Source: Streptomyces sp. ISL-94 (GTDB lineage: Bacteria; Actinomycetota; Actinomycetes; Streptomycetales; Streptomycetaceae). From it: a stretch of 64,000 nt of DNA. Positions 60,508 to 64,000 of the stretch are shown here, one piece after another. The notes beneath the pieces are model-generated. The model saw nothing but the letters and a program-made list of their open reading frames with translations, was not told where the DNA came from and did no database searches. The translations under genes and the position numbers were made by a program. The stretch spans positions 17,307 to 81,306 of the forward strand of contig NZ_JAGGOZ010000024.1 in assembly GCF_018614075.1 (NCBI RefSeq). The letters are read 5' to 3'. The number at the start of each line of letters is the position of its first letter. Positions within the stretch are counted from its first letter, which is position 1.

Positions 60508-60864
60508 ATGTCCGTACAGGACGACAAGACCACTGTGAGCGACGGCATCCTCCTGTCCGACGCCGCCGCCGAGAAGGTCAGGACCCTGCTGGAGCAGGAA
60601 GGCCGCGATGACCTGGCGCTCCGCGTCGCCGTCCAGCCCGGCGGCTGCTCCGGCCTGCGCTACCAGCTCTTCTTCGACGAGCGCTCCCTCGACGGCGATG
60701 TCGTCAAGGACTTCGACGGCGTGAAGGTCGTCACGGACCGGATGAGCTCCCCGTACCTCCACGGCGCCTCCATCGACTTCGTCGACACCATCGAGAAGCA
60801 GGGCTTCACGATCGACAACCCCAACGCCACCGGCTCTTGCGCCTGCGGCGACTCGTTCAGCTAA
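60508..60864 (+). CDS. erpA: iron-sulfur cluster insertion protein
   Basis: A 118-residue A-type carrier (HesB/IscA family). ATG 60508 (MSVQDDKTTV) is better spaced from GGGAG than ATG 60502. The three cluster cysteines are in QPGGCSGLRY and the C-terminal GSCACGDSF. It transfers Fe-S clusters to apo-proteins; the adjacent divergent nadA and the lipA product at 0-0.8 kb are Fe-S enzymes that could be clients. It is followed by a terminator. Confidence 0.94.
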   Translation: MSVQDDKTTVSDGILLSDAAAEKVRTLLEQEGRDDLALRVAVQPGGCSGLRYQLFFDERSLDGDVVKDFDGVKVVTDRMSSPYLHGASIDFVDTIEKQGFTIDNPNATGSCACGDSFS

Positions 60865-60886
60865 ACCTGGACGACCCGGTACACGA

Positions 60887-60934
60887 CGAGGGCCCGCCCC
60901 TCCGGTCACATCCGACCGGCGAGGCGGGCCCTCG
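60887..60934 (+). terminator. erpA terminator
   Basis: Twelve-base outer stem CGAGGGCCCGCC/GGCGGGCCCTCG plus an inner CCGGTC...GACCGG hairpin, 23 bases after erpA. Confidence 0.87.
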
Positions 60935-60957
60935 CGCGTGCCCCGGGGCTTCCCGGG

Positions 60958-62397
60958 CTACTGCCGGGGGAGCGGCTTGCCCGTGGTCGCGTCGACGACC
61001 TTGCGGTCGCCCAGCGGCTGCTGGAGCGTCACCGTCAGGGACATCTCCTGCGCGATCATGATGCAGGCCTGGCCCGGCTTGTTCGGGGTGTCGGTGATCT
61101 TCACCAGGACCGATTCGGGCTGCTCCCGTGCCTCCAGGGCGTAGGTGCTGCACGCACCGCCCCAGAAGTTCACGGTCAGCTTCCGGTCGGCCTGGGTGTA
61201 CGAGAACCCGGGCACGGTAGCGCCGCCCTTCGGGCCGGGAGTGGGCGCGGTGTCCTCAGCGGCGGCCGGCTGGGCCACCGTACGGCCCGGGGCGCCGTCC
61301 TTGCCCGCCACCTCGAAGAGCCAGGCCGGGACCAGGCCGCGGGCCCCGTCCACCGTCCCGGGCACCAGACCCAGAGCGGCGCCCGTGACCGTCTCCGTGC
61401 GCGGCGGCTTCATCGGCCGCGGCTCCGGGTTGCAGGGCGGGACGTCCGTCGGCCCCAGCGGGGTGTCCGGGTCCAGGGGGACCGAGGTCGCGCAGCCGCT
61501 CGGCCCCGGGTCGGTGCCCTCCGGGCCGCCCGACTTCGCGTTCAGCCGGGCCAGCGCCTCCACGGCCCCGACCACCGGCTGCTCGGACGCCCGTACGGGG
61601 GTCTTCAGCTCGCCGCTGCCCGCCACGACCGAGCCGTCGGCGCCCACACTGACCTTCGTGGACCAGCCCTGTGTGGGGAGGCCGCCGACCACCGGGTCCG
61701 CCGTCACCACCCGCACCGGCCCCTGGGTGAGGCGGGCGTCCAGGGCGGCCCCGGACTGCCCGACGGCGGCCAGCACCGGGGCCGCGGCGGCCTTGGCGGC
61801 CTCCTCGGACAGCGGATTGCCGGTGCGCTTGACCGCCTCATGCGGGAGGGTGGCGGGGCCGCAGGTGTCCTTGCCGCGCACGCAGTCGTCCCCGGCGCCG
61901 TTGCCGCCGCCGTCGCCCGGCCCCTGGAAGCGGCTGAAGTTCCACGTCCCCGGCGCCTTGCGGGTCACCGCGAGCCGGGGCCCGGAGCCGTCGGCGGCCT
62001 CCCCGGCCACCCAGACGTCGCCGTTGGCCCGCGGGGCGCCCGCGATGCCGAGGGCGGCGGCGAGCCTGGCCGCCTCCTCCGAGGTGACCTCCCCGGACAC
62101 GGCGTAGGCGGGCGCGGTCGCCGGACCCTCCGGCAGCTTCACGTCGGCCCGGTAGACCACCCCGCCGCCGGACGGGTCGGGCTCCCCGGGCGCGATGCCG
62201 GGCCCCGAGGGGCTCCCTGCGTCCCGGGGCGCGGAGGCCGCGCTGCCGGCCGTACGGGGCGAGGCGTCGCCGTACGCGGTGGAGGCCCAGTACGCCGTAC
62301 CGCCGCCGGCCAGCAGCACGGCAGCCGCGACGGACCCGACGGCCCAGGCCGGCCGCCCTCGTGTGCCGCGTGATGTCTCGGGTTGTTCGCTGGTCAC
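60958..62397 (-). CDS. large membrane-anchored hypothetical protein
   Basis: A 479-residue protein, GTG 62397 with AAGGAG upstream. A cytosolic Thr/Arg-rich start is followed by one transmembrane helix (AVGSVAAAVLLAGGGTAYWA), then a long extracytoplasmic part. That part is rich in Gly/Ala/Pro with two Cys pairs (DDCVRGKDTCG, and GACSTYA with QACIMI). The last 90 residues (FSYTQADRKLTVNFWGGACS...) look like a folded beta domain. Actinobacterial relatives exist as conserved hypotheticals, as I recall. The function is unknown. Confidence 0.78.
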   Translation of the reverse strand: MTSEQPETSRGTRGRPAWAVGSVAAAVLLAGGGTAYWASTAYGDASPRTAGSAASAPRDAGSPSGPGIAPGEPDPSGGGVVYRADVKLPEGPATAPAYAVSGEVTSEEAARLAAALGIAGAPRANGDVWVAGEAADGSGPRLAVTRKAPGTWNFSRFQGPGDGGGNGAGDDCVRGKDTCGPATLPHEAVKRTGNPLSEEAAKAAAAPVLAAVGQSGAALDARLTQGPVRVVTADPVVGGLPTQGWSTKVSVGADGSVVAGSGELKTPVRASEQPVVGAVEALARLNAKSGGPEGTDPGPSGCATSVPLDPDTPLGPTDVPPCNPEPRPMKPPRTETVTGAALGLVPGTVDGARGLVPAWLFEVAGKDGAPGRTVAQPAAAEDTAPTPGPKGGATVPGFSYTQADRKLTVNFWGGACSTYALEAREQPESVLVKITDTPNKPGQACIMIAQEMSLTVTLQQPLGDRKVVDATTGKPLPRQ

Positions 62398-62470
62398 CGC
62401 ATCGCTCCTTCACCTGTCCCGGCGTGCTTGATGCGGGTGTGACGGAACAGACGCGCAACCGGTTCCCCGA

Positions 62471-62707
62471 TCAGTCCCCGTAGACCGCCGTGGAGGCGAT
62501 CAGGCGCGCCGAGGCCGGCGGAACGCTGATCCCGTGGATCTGCGAGGGAGCCACCCGGGCCGGCAGCGGACCCGCCGGAACCGCCCAGTGGGGGGCCATT
62601 CGGGCACAGTCGCCCAGCAGGCGGGCGAAGCCGGGCCGCCGCGAGTCTTCCGCGCCGCGCGTCTCGGCGGTGTACTCGGTGGAGCCGGAGCCATCGGTGT
62701 AGGTCAT
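62471..62707 (-). CDS. small conserved hypothetical protein (78 aa)
   Basis: A 78-residue protein starting MTYTDGSGSTEYTAETRG, with a helical middle (FARLLGDCARMAPHWAVP) and IHGISVPPASARLIAS at the end. It lies 73 bases upstream of the anchored protein on the same strand, so it may share its transcript. No domain is recognised. Confidence 0.6.
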   Translation of the reverse strand: MTYTDGSGSTEYTAETRGAEDSRRPGFARLLGDCARMAPHWAVPAGPLPARVAPSQIHGISVPPASARLIASTAVYGD

Positions 62708-62839
62708 GGACGCACCGTAGGCACCGCGCCTCACGTGAAGAAAGACCTACTACGGGGTAGTTTCGGCCGGTCGGCCCGGGGCCCTCGACCGGGTAGTTTT
62801 GACTGTCCCCTTACTGTCCTCCGCAGGAGCGTCCACGCC

Positions 62840-63814
62840 GTGCGCATCGCAGTCACCGGCTCCATCGCCACCGACCACCTCATGACCTTCCCCGGCCGTT
62901 TCGCCGACCAGCTGGTCGCGGACCAGCTGCACACGGTCTCCCTCTCCTTCCTCGTCGACAACCTCGACGTCCGGCGGGGCGGTGTCGGCCCGAACATCTG
63001 CTTCGGCATGGGGCAGCTCGGCAGCCGCCCGATCCTGGTCGGAGCCGCCGGCTCCGACTTCGACGAGTACCGCGCCTGGCTGGACCGGCACGGCGTCGAC
63101 ACCGAGTCCGTCCGGATCTCCGAGGTGCTGCACACCGCGCGCTTCGTGTGCACCACGGACTCCGACCACAACCAGATCGGGTCCTTCTACACGGGCGCGA
63201 TGAGCGAGGCCCGCCTGATCGAGCTGAAGGCCGTCGCCGACCGCGTGGGCGGGCTGGACCTCGTCCTGATCGGCGCGGACGACCCCGAGGCGATGCTGCG
63301 CCACACCGAGGAGTGCCGGACGCGCGGGATCCCCTTCGCGGCCGACTTCTCGCAGCAGATCGCCCGGATGGACGGCGAGAACATCCGCACCCTGATGGAG
63401 GGCGCGACGTACCTCTTCTCGAACGAGTACGAGAAGGGCCTCATCGAGTCGAAGTCGGGCTGGTCGGACGAGGAGATCCTGGCGAAGGTCGGCACCCGGG
63501 TCACGACCCTCGGCTCGAACGGCGTGAAGATCGAGCGGGTCGGCGAGGCGCCGATCGTGGTCGGCTGCCCCGAGGAGACCGCGAAGGTCGACCCGACGGG
63601 CGTCGGCGACGCGTTCCGGGCCGGGTTCCTGACGGGGCTGAGCTGGGGTGTGGGACTGGAGCGTGCCGCGCAGGTGGGCTGCATGCTGGCGACCCTGGTC
63701 ATCGAAACGCTGGGCACCCAGGAGTACACCCTTGCGCGGGCGCACTTCATGGAGCGCTTCACCAAGGCCTACGGCGAAGAGGCCGCGACCGAGGTCCGCT
63801 CCCACCTCTCCTGA
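62840..63814 (+). CDS. PfkB family carbohydrate kinase
   Basis: A 324-residue ribokinase-fold kinase. GTG 62840 with AGGAG 9 bases upstream is the start (VRIAVTGSIATDHLM). The N-terminal GGVGPNICFGMGQLG substrate/lid region and the C-terminal catalytic DPTGVGDAFRAGFLTG with its base Asp are present, as is the TLGSNGVKIE nucleotide-binding part. The adenosine-kinase-like opening suggests a nucleoside or sugar substrate; the exact one cannot be told. Confidence 0.9.
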   Translation: MRIAVTGSIATDHLMTFPGRFADQLVADQLHTVSLSFLVDNLDVRRGGVGPNICFGMGQLGSRPILVGAAGSDFDEYRAWLDRHGVDTESVRISEVLHTARFVCTTDSDHNQIGSFYTGAMSEARLIELKAVADRVGGLDLVLIGADDPEAMLRHTEECRTRGIPFAADFSQQIARMDGENIRTLMEGATYLFSNEYEKGLIESKSGWSDEEILAKVGTRVTTLGSNGVKIERVGEAPIVVGCPEETAKVDPTGVGDAFRAGFLTGLSWGVGLERAAQVGCMLATLVIETLGTQEYTLARAHFMERFTKAYGEEAATEVRSHLS

Positions 63815-63825
63815 CGGCGCGGGTG

Positions 63826-63987
63826 CGCCGCCGCTCCGGGGGCTCCGCCCCCGCGCCTCAATCGCCGGCGGGGCTGGGGTGGGCTGGCGCCTGCCTGCCC
63901 GGAGGGCTGGTTGCCGCGTAGAGGCATATCCAGCCCCGCCGGCGTTTGAGTCGGGGGGGTTCGGGCGCGGAGCCCCCGCAGCGGCGC
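63826..63987. repeat. Streptomyces-type inverted repeat downstream of the kinase gene
   Basis: Two inverted copies, 63826-63877 (GGGGGCTCCGCCCCCGCGCC...CGCCGGCGGGGCTGG) and 63930-63987 (CCAGCCCCGCCGGCGTTTGA...GCGGAGCCCCC). This is a common intergenic repeat in Streptomyces. It may also terminate the kinase transcript. Confidence 0.7.
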
Positions 63988-64000
63988 GGCACCCGTGCAG

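Noticed and set aside
1..64000. tRNA or rRNA genes
   Set aside because: I scanned gaps between genes for cloverleaf arms and GGTTCGA-type loops and saw none convincing. A covariance-model search would settle this.

Overview
The window is about 72% G+C DNA from the chromosome of a Streptomyces species or a close relative. The evidence is the codon bias, many GTG/TTG starts, 4-base ATGA/GTGA overlaps between genes, a GlnR box, a bldA-type TTA codon, and a set of housekeeping genes typical of that genus. No rRNA, tRNA, CRISPR array or intact transposase gene was seen. All names come from reading motifs; no database search was run.

Core blocks. 1-4.2 kb: 5'-truncated lipA, a small protein, a DUF4191 membrane protein, an RDD membrane protein, then glnA behind a complete four-half-site GlnR box. 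17.6-28.6 kb: a TetR/SDR divergon, a DUF4240 protein, and the central carbon enzymes aceE (E1), a two-lipoyl-domain E2 and lpd (E3), with a GntR regulator and a leucyl aminopeptidase. lipA fits here because it makes the cofactor carried by the E2. 38.9-54.4 kb: a sensor kinase, a rhomboid-like protein, a lysyl-phosphatidylglycerol synthase-like protein, late cobalamin genes (cobT, a cobU fusion, cobS), a methyltransferase/DUF3043 pair, pspA/pspAA, a response regulator and an RND exporter. 59-63.8 kb: nadA, erpA, a large anchored protein and a PfkB-family sugar kinase.

Accessory blocks. (a) 4.7-17.1 kb: a regulator and acetyltransferase facing an 11-gene, tightly coupled operon. It encodes an NAD-dependent sugar epimerase, a thymidylate-synthase-fold enzyme with the Asn-to-Asp change that marks cytidylate hydroxymethylases, an overlapping O-carbamoyltransferase, a glycosyltransferase, a small kinase, a methyltransferase, a phosphotransferase (with a TTA codon), a sulfotransferase, a MazG-like protein and two NUDIX hydrolases. 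This looks like an uncharacterised pathway to a decorated hydroxymethyl-cytidine-type metabolite or base. (b) 29-35.8 kb: five consecutive genes resembling the Pel/galactosaminogalactan exopolysaccharide toolkit: a CE18 (Agd3-like) deacetylase, a PelF-like glycosyltransferase, a polytopic membrane protein, a GH135 (Sph3-like) protein and a GH114 lipoprotein. (c) 35.9-38.75 kb: a cassette bounded by about 0.28 kb inverted repeats, holding a KorSA-like GntR regulator, a NUDIX protein, two small genes and three matching operators. It looks like a fragment of an actinomycete integrative element. (d) 54.4-58.9 kb: a second accessory cassette with a decayed DUF397 gene, a NUDIX hydrolase, a truncated TPR regulator, an unknown 249-residue protein, a degenerate kinase-fold protein, a methyltransferase and a HAD-like protein.

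The strongest candidates for something undescribed are the cytidylate-hydroxymethylase/carbamoyltransferase operon (a), the Pel/GAG-like locus (b) and the inverted-repeat cassette (c). A tryptophan-rich secreted protein at 17.2 kb is also unusual.
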